Shown in pieces: positions 23,905 through 33,700 of a DNA stretch of 64,000 nucleotides; positions within the stretch are counted from its first letter, which is position 1; the number at the start of each line of letters is the position of its first letter. The stretch covers positions 620,001 to 684,000 of the forward strand of contig NZ_JANFDA010000001.1 of the NCBI RefSeq assembly GCF_040493455.1, in the 5' to 3' direction. Below the pieces are notes generated by a model that worked only from the letters and a program-made list of their open reading frames with translations, did not search any database and was not told the DNA's origin. Made by a program: the position numbers and the translations under genes. The stretch is from Microcosmobacter sp040493455. Its GTDB lineage: Bacteria > Bacteroidota > Bacteroidia > Flavobacteriales > Flavobacteriaceae.

Positions 23905-25251
23905 ATGAAAAAGACAATAGCCTCTATCATCATATGTTTTTTATGCTTTTCTATAAACGCGCAAGTCATCTATGAAGACATTGAGTCGATTAAAACAAAT
24001 ACGACCCGACAACTAAAAATCAAATTACCCAAGGGTTATGACGAAGAATCCCAGCTAAAGCATCCATTGATTATTGTTTTTGATGGCGATTATCTATTTG
24101 AGCCAGTTGTAGGGCAAGTAGAATTTCAAACCTATTTTGACGATATGCCAAGCTCTATAATAGTTGGTATTATGCAAGGCAAAGATCGATTTTACGATTC
24201 CTATGTTGATGAAGCCACGGGATTACCATACGAATCTGGTATGGAATTTTATGAGTTTGTAGAGACCGAGTTAATACCATATATAGATGGGAAGTATAAT
24301 ACAGGTAATTTTAGAGTTGTTGTAGGTCACAATGCTATGGGAAGTTTCGCAAATGCATTTATCATGAAACCAAATCCTTTGTTTCAAGCCTATGTAAACT
24401 TGAGTCCTGATTTTAGAGGAAATATTAGTGAAAGCTTGGCGGCGAGATTAGCATGGATGGAAAACGACTTCTTCTATTATATGGCAACTAGCGATAATGA
24501 TATACGACCAATACGAGACGGTGTTTTGCAAGCCAATCAAATGCTTCAAGAGGTTAATAATGACAAAATTACCTACTACTTCGATGACTTTGATAACGAA
24601 TCGCACTACACCTTAGTAACTAGCGGTATTACTAGAGCGTTCGATAAAATTTTCAATCTTTATAAACCATTAAATGATAAGGAAATCAAAGAAAAAGTTG
24701 TGCCATACGAAGGTACCTTAGATAAATACCTTATTGAACGCTACAAAGGCATTAATGAGATGTTTGGAGTGGACAAACCAATACCTTTAGAAGAGTTCGA
24801 AAAAGTTGCAAAAGTAGCAGAAGAACGCAAAGATATTGAGTCGTTTAAAGGCTTGGCTGCCTTAGCCAAAAAGCAGGACCCAGAATCTATGTTAGGGCCT
24901 TATTATTCTGGAGTTTATTCTGAAAAAAATGGCAAAAAAGCGAGAGCGTTGAAGAACTATGAAGAAGCTTTAAAGCTTAATGAAGAAGGGCATATTACAG
25001 TAGACTTCATCATGACTAAAATTGAAGGCTTAGAAAATTTAATTATGGAGGAAGAAGAGCAAGAGATTGCGGAGAAAGAGAAGAAGCGCGCAGAGAAGGA
25101 AGCCGAAAAAGCGAAAAAAAGAGATGATAAAGAGCTGAAGCAATTAGAAAAAGAACTTAAAAAGATAGAAGAAGAAGAAAAAAAGGCAAAAGAGAAAAAG
25201 AAGAAAGAAGAAGAGGAGGAGAATGAGGAAAATAATGAAGAGAATAATTAG
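23905..25251 (+). CDS. Secreted esterase-D-fold protein lacking the nucleophile Ser, paralogue 2, with charged coiled-coil tail
   Basis: 448 residues from the ATG at 23905; upstream in-frame codons would precede the signal peptide. It aligns with the preceding gene without gaps through residue 240: KIKLPKGYD, FDGDYLFEP, FVETELIPYIDGKYNT, and the elbow as GHNAMG with Asn143 in place of Ser, His234 kept. The helical TPR-like segment (YYSGVYSEKNGKKARALKNY) is followed by a tail, about 380-448, almost wholly Glu, Lys, Arg and Asn, predicted as a long charged coil. It is 28 bases from paralogue 1 and 7 bases from radA. Confidence 0.88.
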   Translation: MKKTIASIIICFLCFSINAQVIYEDIESIKTNTTRQLKIKLPKGYDEESQLKHPLIIVFDGDYLFEPVVGQVEFQTYFDDMPSSIIVGIMQGKDRFYDSYVDEATGLPYESGMEFYEFVETELIPYIDGKYNTGNFRVVVGHNAMGSFANAFIMKPNPLFQAYVNLSPDFRGNISESLAARLAWMENDFFYYMATSDNDIRPIRDGVLQANQMLQEVNNDKITYYFDDFDNESHYTLVTSGITRAFDKIFNLYKPLNDKEIKEKVVPYEGTLDKYLIERYKGINEMFGVDKPIPLEEFEKVAKVAEERKDIESFKGLAALAKKQDPESMLGPYYSGVYSEKNGKKARALKNYEEALKLNEEGHITVDFIMTKIEGLENLIMEEEEQEIAEKEKKRAEKEAEKAKKRDDKELKQLEKELKKIEEEEKKAKEKKKKEEEEENEENNEENN

Positions 25252-25258
25252 ACAATAA

Positions 25259-26617
25259 ATGGCTAAAGTAAAAACTACCTTTTTTTGTCAAAATTGTGGC
25301 AGCCAATATGCAAAATGGCAGGGACAATGTACTACTTGTAAAGAATGGAACACCATAGTTGAAGAGGTTGTCCAAAAAGCAGAAAAAAACGATTGGAAAT
25401 CATCTACTTCAAATTCTAAGCGTGTTTCAAAACCATTGTTAATCAATGAAATCGATTCCACAAAAGAGACTCGACTACAAACCTCAGATTCAGAATTCAA
25501 TCGTGTACTTGGCGGAGGAATAGTACAAGGGTCGTTGACATTGCTTGGAGGCGAACCAGGAATAGGAAAAAGTACGCTACTGCTTCAAATTGCTTTAAAA
25601 CTACCCTATAAGACACTTTATATTTCTGGAGAAGAAAGTCAGAAGCAAATAAAAATGCGCGCCGAACGCATTAACCCAAACAATAGTAATTGCTATATCC
25701 TTACCGAAACCAAAACGCAAAACATTTTCAAACAAATTGAAGCCATTGAGCCCGATATTGTGGTAGTAGATTCAATTCAAACGTTGCATAGCGATTATAT
25801 AGAATCTTCAGCAGGAAGCATTTCGCAAATCAAAGAATGTGCTTCCGAATTGATGAAGTTTTCCAAAGAAACCAATACACCAGTGATACTAATTGGGCAT
25901 ATTACTAAGGATGGACATATCGCAGGACCAAAGATATTGGAGCATATGGTCGATACTGTACTTCAGTTTGAAGGTGATCGTAACCATGTTTTTAGAATTC
26001 TTAGAGCCAATAAAAACCGATTTGGGTCTACCAATGAACTAGGCATCTATGAGATGCAAGGTTCAGGCTTACGAGAAGTCGTAAACCCAAGCGAAGTATT
26101 GATTTCCAAAAAGGACGAAGCATTATCTGGTAATGCCATTGCAGTAACTCTAGAAGGTATGCGGCCATTGCTTATCGAAGTACAAGCATTAGTGAGTACA
26201 GCAGTATATGGAACTCCGCAAAGGAGTGCCACAGGATTTAATGCCAAACGACTCAATATGCTATTAGCTGTTCTAGAAAAACGAGCTGGTTTTCGTCTCG
26301 GAGCAAAAGATGTCTTTTTAAACATCACAGGAGGCATTACGGTCGATGATCCAGCAATTGATTTGGCTGTAGTTGCTGCGATTTTATCATCCAATGAAGA
26401 TGAACCATTGCAAAGTGACATATGTTTTGCAGGCGAAGTAGGATTATCTGGAGAAATCCGTCCTGTACAACGTGTAGAGCAACGTATTTTAGAAGCAGAA
26501 AAGCTAGGATATGCAACCATATTTGTATCTAAATACAATACCATTTCATTAAAAAACACATCAATAAAAGTTCAAAAAATCTCTAAGATTGAAGATGTGG
26601 TAGGCTTTTTAGTCTAA
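25259..26617 (+). CDS. radA: DNA repair protein RadA (Sms)
   Basis: 452 residues. An N-terminal C4 zinc finger (CQNCGSQYAKWQGQCTTC, 10-27) is followed by a RecA-like ATPase with Walker A GGEPGIGKST (about 97-106) and Walker B IVVVDSIQT. The RadA-specific KNRFG motif (about 256) and a Lon-protease-like C-terminal domain complete it. It helps branch migration in recombination and repair. It follows the pseudo-hydrolase pair by 7 bases but looks like an unrelated housekeeping gene at the end of the cluster. Confidence 0.97.
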   Translation: MAKVKTTFFCQNCGSQYAKWQGQCTTCKEWNTIVEEVVQKAEKNDWKSSTSNSKRVSKPLLINEIDSTKETRLQTSDSEFNRVLGGGIVQGSLTLLGGEPGIGKSTLLLQIALKLPYKTLYISGEESQKQIKMRAERINPNNSNCYILTETKTQNIFKQIEAIEPDIVVVDSIQTLHSDYIESSAGSISQIKECASELMKFSKETNTPVILIGHITKDGHIAGPKILEHMVDTVLQFEGDRNHVFRILRANKNRFGSTNELGIYEMQGSGLREVVNPSEVLISKKDEALSGNAIAVTLEGMRPLLIEVQALVSTAVYGTPQRSATGFNAKRLNMLLAVLEKRAGFRLGAKDVFLNITGGITVDDPAIDLAVVAAILSSNEDEPLQSDICFAGEVGLSGEIRPVQRVEQRILEAEKLGYATIFVSKYNTISLKNTSIKVQKISKIEDVVGFLV

Positions 26618-26841
26618 GATTGGTCATTTATAGGTGTTTTGTCCATTTTGTCGATTATAAATTATCTAATTAGTTGATAATCAATTTTATATTATCGGAT
26701 ATTTTTCCCTTTCATCGATTTTTTTTACAATAATCACTGTATTAATGCCGATTATCGAGGATATTTTAATTACTGTGGTTCTCGGAGTAGTTTTACCTCA
26801 TATTAATTAGTCCCCTTTACATTTATTATAAAATCCTGCTT

Positions 26842-29800
26842 ATGAGAACAACACTACTCTCAATGTTGTTTGTTCTTTTTACAGTAATAGTTAAAGGACA
26901 AACATTTACAACGGTACAAGACGGTAACTGGACAAGCGCATCCACATGGGATGCTAATGGTGTTCCTCCATCTAACTTATCGAATGATGTTGTTAATATC
27001 AATCATAGAGTTACAAGAAGTGCTACGTTAAAACTTCAAGGAAATAATACCCTGAATGTAAACCACATTCTTAGATTGGATTCAGGTTCTATTGAGATTG
27101 AAGAAACTACAGATGTTGTTAATATCGACTTTGGTTTAATAATTACAGTTAATGGTAACGTTCTCAATAAAAAAGGAACCGTTAACTTCAATTACGGACG
27201 TATCCAAATGTGTAATGATGGTTATAAGGATGAAAGTAGTAGCCCGCAAGGAACATTTGGTATAGGAAGTATTTTTTCTCAAAACGGAAATATAGAAGAT
27301 TCAAATTCTGGTAACTATAGTAGTAACATCGAATGGTGTACAATAGATGGTAATGGTGTTAATATGCCTATTTCAGAAAATTGCTCATTAGTAGACCCTC
27401 CAGGGGCTTCGTGTGATGACGAGGTATCATATCTTACTGTGATTTGTAGTTTAGACCCTACTGATACAGATGGCGATGGTGTTTCTAATGTATGTGATAT
27501 TGATGATGATAACGATGGTGTTACTGATGAAGATGAATTAAATGGTCTTTCGACAAGAGATACAGATGGTGATGGATTGATAGATTCACTTGATATCGAT
27601 TCAGATAATGATGGTATTCCAGATAATGTTGAAGCCCAATTGACTATAGGATATATCGCTCCTACTGGAGCTGTAGATACTGGAAAAGGAATGCTATTAG
27701 TCTACGGAAGTGGATTAACTCCTGTGGATACAGATGATGATGGGATTAATGATATTATAGATTTAGACTCAGATGCCGACGGAATTCCGGATATTCAAGA
27801 AAACGGAATGGCAAACTCTACACTTGGTGTAGATACAGATTCCGATGGATTAGACAATGCTTTTGAAGGGTCTAACCTTAATGATGGACAAGATCCTAAT
27901 GATGAAATTAGTAATCCTTCATCTTCAATTTTACCAGATGCTGACGGTGATGTTAATACAGGTGGAGACCTAGATTACAGAGATTTATTCGATACTAACC
28001 CAGCTGCAAATGCTTTATTGGATTTTGATGGTATAGACGATTATTTATCTACAGATTCATTCATAGAAGGAACAGGGATTGTCACTATAATGGCATGGGT
28101 AAAAATCGATAATGCTAACAGTGGTGTAACAACTATTGCTGGTGAAGATAGAGGCTGTAAGCTATGGCTTAAAGATGGTGAATTACCGAGATTCTCCATT
28201 ATGGTAGAAGGTAATCCTATGCGATCTGTATCTTCTGCGGCTTTACCAAGAAACGAATGGCACCATATCGCAGGAACATATTCTAATGTTACTGGAGTGA
28301 TGAATATATACATTGATGGTAAGCTAAAAGGAACTTACAATTCTGGAGTTACAGGAAAAAACATCATAACTACTGGGCTTAGTACAAGCAAGTTTGAAGT
28401 AGGCCGTACTTCCAGAGCTTCAGCAGATAGAGAATATTTTAAGGGTGCTATTGATGAAGTTAGAGTATTTGATGTTGTGCTTACAGAAGACCAGATTCAA
28501 CGCATGGTATATCAAGAGATTGAAAACAATTCAGGTAATGTAAGAGGGTCAGTTATCGATAAAGATATTATCGATATGGACACGCAGAGTACAATATCTT
28601 GGAACAACCTGATTGCTTACTACCCAATGCGTGATATAAAGAATAATACAACTTCAGATTACTCAAGTTATGGTAAGCAGATGAGGTTGTATCACATTAC
28701 AACAGTTCAAGAGCAAACTGCACCAATGCCATACATTGCAGATTCTAATGGAAACTGGACAAACGAAAACACATGGTTGCATGGTAATGTTTGGGATATA
28801 GAAGATGTAAGTAGTAATAAAGATTGGAGTATCGTACAAATTAGTGGAAACGTTACCACGTCTAACTCTCACAAAAACCTAGGTCTAATCATTGATAACA
28901 ACAAAAAACTGACTGTTTCTAATGATAATCAGGTTAATAATAGTTGGTATTTAGAACTAAACGGAACTCTAGATTTAGAAGATGATTCTCAATTAATTCA
29001 AACTGAAAATAGTGACTTAGTGACGTCAACATCTGGAAAGATATTGCGTCGTCAAGAAGGAAATACAAGTGTATATTGGTATAACTATTGGTCTTCACCA
29101 GTTGGAACACAGGCAGCTACTACTTTGACCAATAACAACGCCTCTAGTAACAATGCAAACAATACTACTTTTGCACTAAACATGCTAAAAGAAGGCAACG
29201 GAAGTAATGTGCAATTTACTGCCGAGCATGATGAAGTTGGAAAAATCAGTACACGATGGACCTATACTTACATTAACGGACTAACCTATTTCGATTGGTT
29301 CCGCATTAACTCTTTGACCACTTTAGACCCAGGTGTTGGGTATACTCAGAAAGGAACAGGAAACGCAGGTAGCGAGCAACAATACATTTTTGAAGGAAAG
29401 CCAAACAATGGAACTATTTTAGTGAGCGTTACAGATGCTGCACCAGGTTCAGAGTTTGGTGTGTCAAAAACAGATTTCCTATTAGGTAATCCATATCCTT
29501 CAGCTTTAGACATTCATCAGTTTATAGATGACAATGCAGGAATAATTGATGGTACATTACAACTATGGCAACAATGGAGTGGATCGTCTCACAACTTGGA
29601 CGAATATGACGGAGGCTATGCCCAAGTAAACAAACTAGGATCAGTAAGAGCATATCAGTTCGTAGGAATTGAAGGTGCTAACAATGGTTCACAAGATGGA
29701 ACTAAAACACCAACAAAATACCTTCCTGTTGGACAAGGTTTCATGACAGAAATTGTAGCTTCTGGTAATATAGAATTCAATAACTCGCAACGTGTGTTCA

Positions 29801-30618
29801 TCAAAGAAGCAGATGCTAACGGTAACTACAATAATGGTTCAGTGTTCTTTAGAACTAGCGAAGAAAGTGAAGCAACTACTTCGGCAGACGAAACAGATAA
29901 TGAAAATGAAGAAGAAGTAGAAGAAGGTCCATTGATGAAGAAGATTCGTTTAGAGTTTACCTCAGTTGATGGTCCTCAAACTAGAAGAGAATTACTATTA
30001 GGGTTTAGCGAGTTTACCACTGACGAATACGATTATGGTTACGATGCGAAAAATGCAGATGACAATGCTGACGATCTTAGTACAGTATTAGATGGTCAGA
30101 AGATGCTTATGCAAGCTTATTCAGATATTACACCTGATAAAGTGGTGCCACTAGTGCTTAATGCATCTGGAGACTATTCTTATGAATTGAAAATAACAGA
30201 ACTAGAGAACATAGCACAAGACCAAAAGATATATCTTAAAGATAACCTTACAGGAATCTATTACGATTTGAGCAGTCAAGGATGTAGTTTTAGTTCAGAA
30301 GCAGGAGAATTTGATTCTAGATTCGAAATCGTATTCCAATCAGAAGAAGATAGCTTAGGTATTGAGGAGTCTGAATATGAGTACAATTTGATTTACTATA
30401 GTAATCAAACAGATCAGTTGTTTGTTAAAGACCTTACTCAGGCTGTAGATAAATTAATGCTGATCAATATTCAAGGGCAAATCGTACAACAATACGACAA
30501 CCTTTCAGCTCAGGCATTAGATAATGGTATTCAAATATCTGGCTTAAGTACAGGAACTTATATCGTTTACTTTACTACCGATAATAGAACCAAGACAAAG
30601 AAAATCATAATTAATTAA
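26842..30618 (+). CDS. Large surface/secreted protein with TSP3 repeats, LamG domain and T9SS type A sorting domain
   Basis: 1258 residues. Signal peptide 1-20 (TVIVKGQ). Residues about 205-385 carry thrombospondin type 3-like calcium loops (DTDGDGVSNVCDIDDDNDG, then several DTDGDG/DSDNDGI units). About 390-555 is a LamG/concanavalin-like domain (LLDFDGIDDYLSTDSF to GAIDEVRVFDVVLTEDQI). A long Asn/Ser/Thr-rich region follows, including VGYTQKGTG and LLGNPYPSALD as seen in T9SS proteins. The last 80 residues are a sorting domain (MLINIQGQIVQQYDN...GLSTGTYIVYF...KKIIIN). It is probably surface-attached and involved in adhesion or polymer binding. The 224-base gap upstream is AT-rich; no clear promoter was recognised in it. 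Confidence 0.9.
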   Translation: MRTTLLSMLFVLFTVIVKGQTFTTVQDGNWTSASTWDANGVPPSNLSNDVVNINHRVTRSATLKLQGNNTLNVNHILRLDSGSIEIEETTDVVNIDFGLIITVNGNVLNKKGTVNFNYGRIQMCNDGYKDESSSPQGTFGIGSIFSQNGNIEDSNSGNYSSNIEWCTIDGNGVNMPISENCSLVDPPGASCDDEVSYLTVICSLDPTDTDGDGVSNVCDIDDDNDGVTDEDELNGLSTRDTDGDGLIDSLDIDSDNDGIPDNVEAQLTIGYIAPTGAVDTGKGMLLVYGSGLTPVDTDDDGINDIIDLDSDADGIPDIQENGMANSTLGVDTDSDGLDNAFEGSNLNDGQDPNDEISNPSSSILPDADGDVNTGGDLDYRDLFDTNPAANALLDFDGIDDYLSTDSFIEGTGIVTIMAWVKIDNANSGVTTIAGEDRGCKLWLKDGELPRFSIMVEGNPMRSVSSAALPRNEWHHIAGTYSNVTGVMNIYIDGKLKGTYNSGVTGKNIITTGLSTSKFEVGRTSRASADREYFKGAIDEVRVFDVVLTEDQIQRMVYQEIENNSGNVRGSVIDKDIIDMDTQSTISWNNLIAYYPMRDIKNNTTSDYSSYGKQMRLYHITTVQEQTAPMPYIADSNGNWTNENTWLHGNVWDIEDVSSNKDWSIVQISGNVTTSNSHKNLGLIIDNNKKLTVSNDNQVNNSWYLELNGTLDLEDDSQLIQTENSDLVTSTSGKILRRQEGNTSVYWYNYWSSPVGTQAATTLTNNNASSNNANNTTFALNMLKEGNGSNVQFTAEHDEVGKISTRWTYTYINGLTYFDWFRINSLTTLDPGVGYTQKGTGNAGSEQQYIFEGKPNNGTILVSVTDAAPGSEFGVSKTDFLLGNPYPSALDIHQFIDDNAGIIDGTLQLWQQWSGSSHNLDEYDGGYAQVNKLGSVRAYQFVGIEGANNGSQDGTKTPTKYLPVGQGFMTEIVASGNIEFNNSQRVFIKEADANGNYNNGSVFFRTSEESEATTSADETDNENEEEVEEGPLMKKIRLEFTSVDGPQTRRELLLGFSEFTTDEYDYGYDAKNADDNADDLSTVLDGQKMLMQAYSDITPDKVVPLVLNASGDYSYELKITELENIAQDQKIYLKDNLTGIYYDLSSQGCSFSSEAGEFDSRFEIVFQSEEDSLGIEESEYEYNLIYYSNQTDQLFVKDLTQAVDKLMLINIQGQIVQQYDNLSAQALDNGIQISGLSTGTYIVYFTTDNRTKTKKIIIN

Positions 30619-30634
30619 GACATTGATGATAGCA

Positions 30635-30675
30635 ATGTTGGTGAGTTTACTAAGCTAAACTCACCAACATATTTT
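30635..30675 (+). terminator. Intrinsic terminator of the T9SS surface protein gene
   Basis: A perfect 15-bp stem, ATGTTGGTGAGTTTA (30635-30649) and TAAACTCACCAACAT (30656-30670), with loop CTAAGC, followed by ATTTTTAATT. It begins 17 bases after the stop codon. Confidence 0.92.
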
Positions 30676-30759
30676 TAATTATTACCACTTCTAAGTAATA
30701 ATTCCCTCAATAAGGCTATTTGCTTAGTGTTAAAAGCAAACAAATTCCGTCAAAATTCA

Positions 30760-30767
30760 TAATTTTG
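30760..30767 (+). promoter_or_regulatory. Candidate -7 box (TAATTTTG) of ileS
   Basis: TAATTTTG fits TAnnTTTG, 25 bases before the ileS ATG at 30793. A small 5-bp hairpin (CACTC/GAGTG) occupies the leader. No clear -33 TTG. Confidence 0.6.
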
Positions 30768-30792
30768 CACTCTTGTTAAAAACGAGTGTGAT

Positions 30793-33700
30793 ATGAGCCA
30801 AAAGTTCCCTGAATATAAAGGACTTAACTTGCCAAAAGTAGCAGAAGAGATTCTAAGCTATTGGCAAGAGAATAATATCTTCGAAAAAAGTGTAAGCACT
30901 AGAGAAGGAAAGGAGCCATTTGTATTTTTTGAAGGGCCACCTTCAGCAAATGGATTACCGGGTGTACACCACGTCTTGGCACGTGCCATTAAGGATATAT
31001 TTCCACGATACAAAACCATGAAAGGGTTTCAGGTAAAACGTAAAGCTGGCTGGGATACTCATGGTCTCCCTGTTGAGCTTGGAGTGGAGAAAGAGCTAGG
31101 AATTACCAAAGAAGATATTGGCAAAAAGATTTCCGTAGAAGAATACAACGAAGCCTGTAAAAAGGCGGTAATGCGCTACACAGGCATCTGGAACGACCTT
31201 ACCCAGAAAATGGGATATTGGGTAGATATGGACGATCCGTACATTACCTATAAATCCAAATATATGGAATCGGTTTGGTGGTTGCTCAAGCAAATCTATG
31301 ATAAGGATTTGTTGTACAAAGGCTACACCATCCAACCCTATTCTCCAAAAGCTGGAACAGGTTTAAGTAATAACGAATTAAACCAGCCAGGAACCTATCA
31401 GGACGTTACAGACACGACTGTAGTTGCACAGTTCAAAGCTATAGAAGATACCTTGCCTGAGTTTCTTCAAAATGAAGGTACAATCTATTTCTTGGCGTGG
31501 ACGACAACACCTTGGACTTTGCCAAGTAATACAGCATTAACCGTTGGGAAAAAGATTGACTATGTTTTAGTTGAAACCTACAACCAGTATACATTCGAAC
31601 CAATGAATGTGGTTTTAGCCAAAAACCTAGTTGGAAAACAATTCTCAGGAAAGTATGTTGAGGTTGAAGCGAAATCAGACCTATTGGCTTATACGTCTGG
31701 AGATAAAAAGATACCATTTTATGTGGTTAAAGAATTCAAAGGAAAAGATTTAGTTGGTATTAAATACGAACAATTATTGCCTTATGCCTTGCCAAATGAT
31801 AATCCAGAAAATGCATTCAGAGTTATTACTGGAGATTTTGTAACCACTGAAGATGGTACCGGAATTGTACATACTGCACCAACCTTTGGAGCCGATGATG
31901 CCTTGGTAGCGAAGCAAGCCAAACCAGAAGTGCCACCAATGTTGGTAAAAGATAATGACGATAATTTAGTGCCTTTGGTAGATCTTCAAGGACGCTTTAG
32001 ACCAGAAATGGGAGAATTTGCAGGGAAGTATGTAAAGAATGAATATTACGACGATGGAGAAGCTCCTGAAAAATCTGTAGATGTCGAATTGGCAATCAAA
32101 CTAAAAACAGAAAACAAAGCCTTTAAGGTTGAAAAATATAAACACAGCTATCCTAACTGCTGGAGAACAGATAAACCAATTCTTTACTATCCTTTAGATT
32201 CGTGGTTTATCAAAGTGACAGACGTTGGAGAAAGAATGTATGAGCTAAACACTACCATCAATTGGAAACCAAAATCTACAGGAGAAGGACGTTTTGGGAA
32301 CTGGTTGGCAAATGCCAATGACTGGAACCTGTCTCGTTCACGATTTTGGGGAATTCCGTTACCAATCTGGAGAACAGAAGATGGTAAGGAGGCTAAATGT
32401 ATTGGCTCTATTGAAGAACTTAAAGCTGAAATGCTTAAAGCAGTAGAAGCAGGTTTGATGGATGAAGATATCTTCAAGGATTTTGAAGTAGGGAACATGT
32501 CTGAAAGCAACTACGATACTGTAGACCTTCATAAAAATGTTGTTGATAAAATCGTTTTAGTTTCAGAAACAGGGAAGCCAATGTATCGTGAGAGTGACCT
32601 TATAGACGTGTGGTTCGATTCAGGAAGTATGCCTTATGCTCAATGGCATTATCCTTTTGAAAATAAAGAGCTAATAGATAACAACAAGTCTTTCCCAGCC
32701 GATTTTATTGCAGAAGGTGTAGACCAAACAAGAGGTTGGTTCTATACACTGCATGCTATTGGAACAATGGTTTTTGATTCAGTAGCTTACAAAAATGTTG
32801 TGTCTAACGGATTGGTACTAGACAAAAACGGTCAGAAAATGTCTAAGCGTTTAGGCAATGCAGTTGATCCGTTTTACACTTTAAACAAATATGGGTCAGA
32901 TGCCACGCGTTGGTATATGATCGCGAATGCGAATCCTTGGGATAATCTCAAGTTTTCATGGGAAAAACCAGATGAAGAAAAGGGTGAAGACTTTGAAGAG
33001 TTTTCTCCTGGAATTGAAGAAGTTCAAAGAAAATTCTTTGGAACATTATATAACACCTATTCATTCTTCAGTCTGTATACAAATCTCGATGGATTTAACT
33101 ATTCCGAAGATGATATAGCCATTGAAGACCGACCAGAGCTTGACCGTTGGATACTTTCAGAACTTCATACACTAATTAATAAAGTAGATAAGTTCTATGC
33201 AGAGTACGAGCCTACAAGAGCTGCAAGAGCTATTTCGGACTTTACTCAAGATTACTTAAGTAATTGGTATGTAAGATTAAGTAGAAGACGCTTCTGGAAA
33301 GGCGATTACCAAACAGACAAAATCTCGGCTTACCAGACACTTTATACCTGTATGGTAACAATAGCTAAATTGGGAGCGCCAATCGCCCCTTTCTTTATGG
33401 ACAGGCTCTATCTAGATTTAATGTCTGTGACCAATAAAGAAAACTTCGAAAGTGTTCATTTATCCGAGTTCCCTAAGTATGACGAACGTTTTGTAGATAA
33501 AGTTCTGGAGCGTAAGATGGAGAATGCCCAAACAATATCTTCATTGGTATTATCGTTAAGGGCTAAGGAAAAAATAAAAGTGCGTCAGCCACTACAAAAA
33601 ATAATGATTCCTGTTGATTCTGAATCACAAAAGCAAGAAATAGAAGCGGTTTCAGGATTGATAAAACATGAAGTTAATGTTAAAGAGATTGAGCTTTTGA

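Noticed and set aside
26618..26841. Repeated CGATTAT/TTATCG-like bits in the gap before the T9SS surface gene, possibly operators or an att site
   Set aside because: The copies are short, unevenly spaced and imperfect in AT-rich DNA, so chance is the simpler reading.
30768..30788. Leader hairpin before ileS as a possible T-box
   Set aside because: The stem is 5 bp and the leader about 20 bases, far too short; T-boxes are not expected in this phylum.
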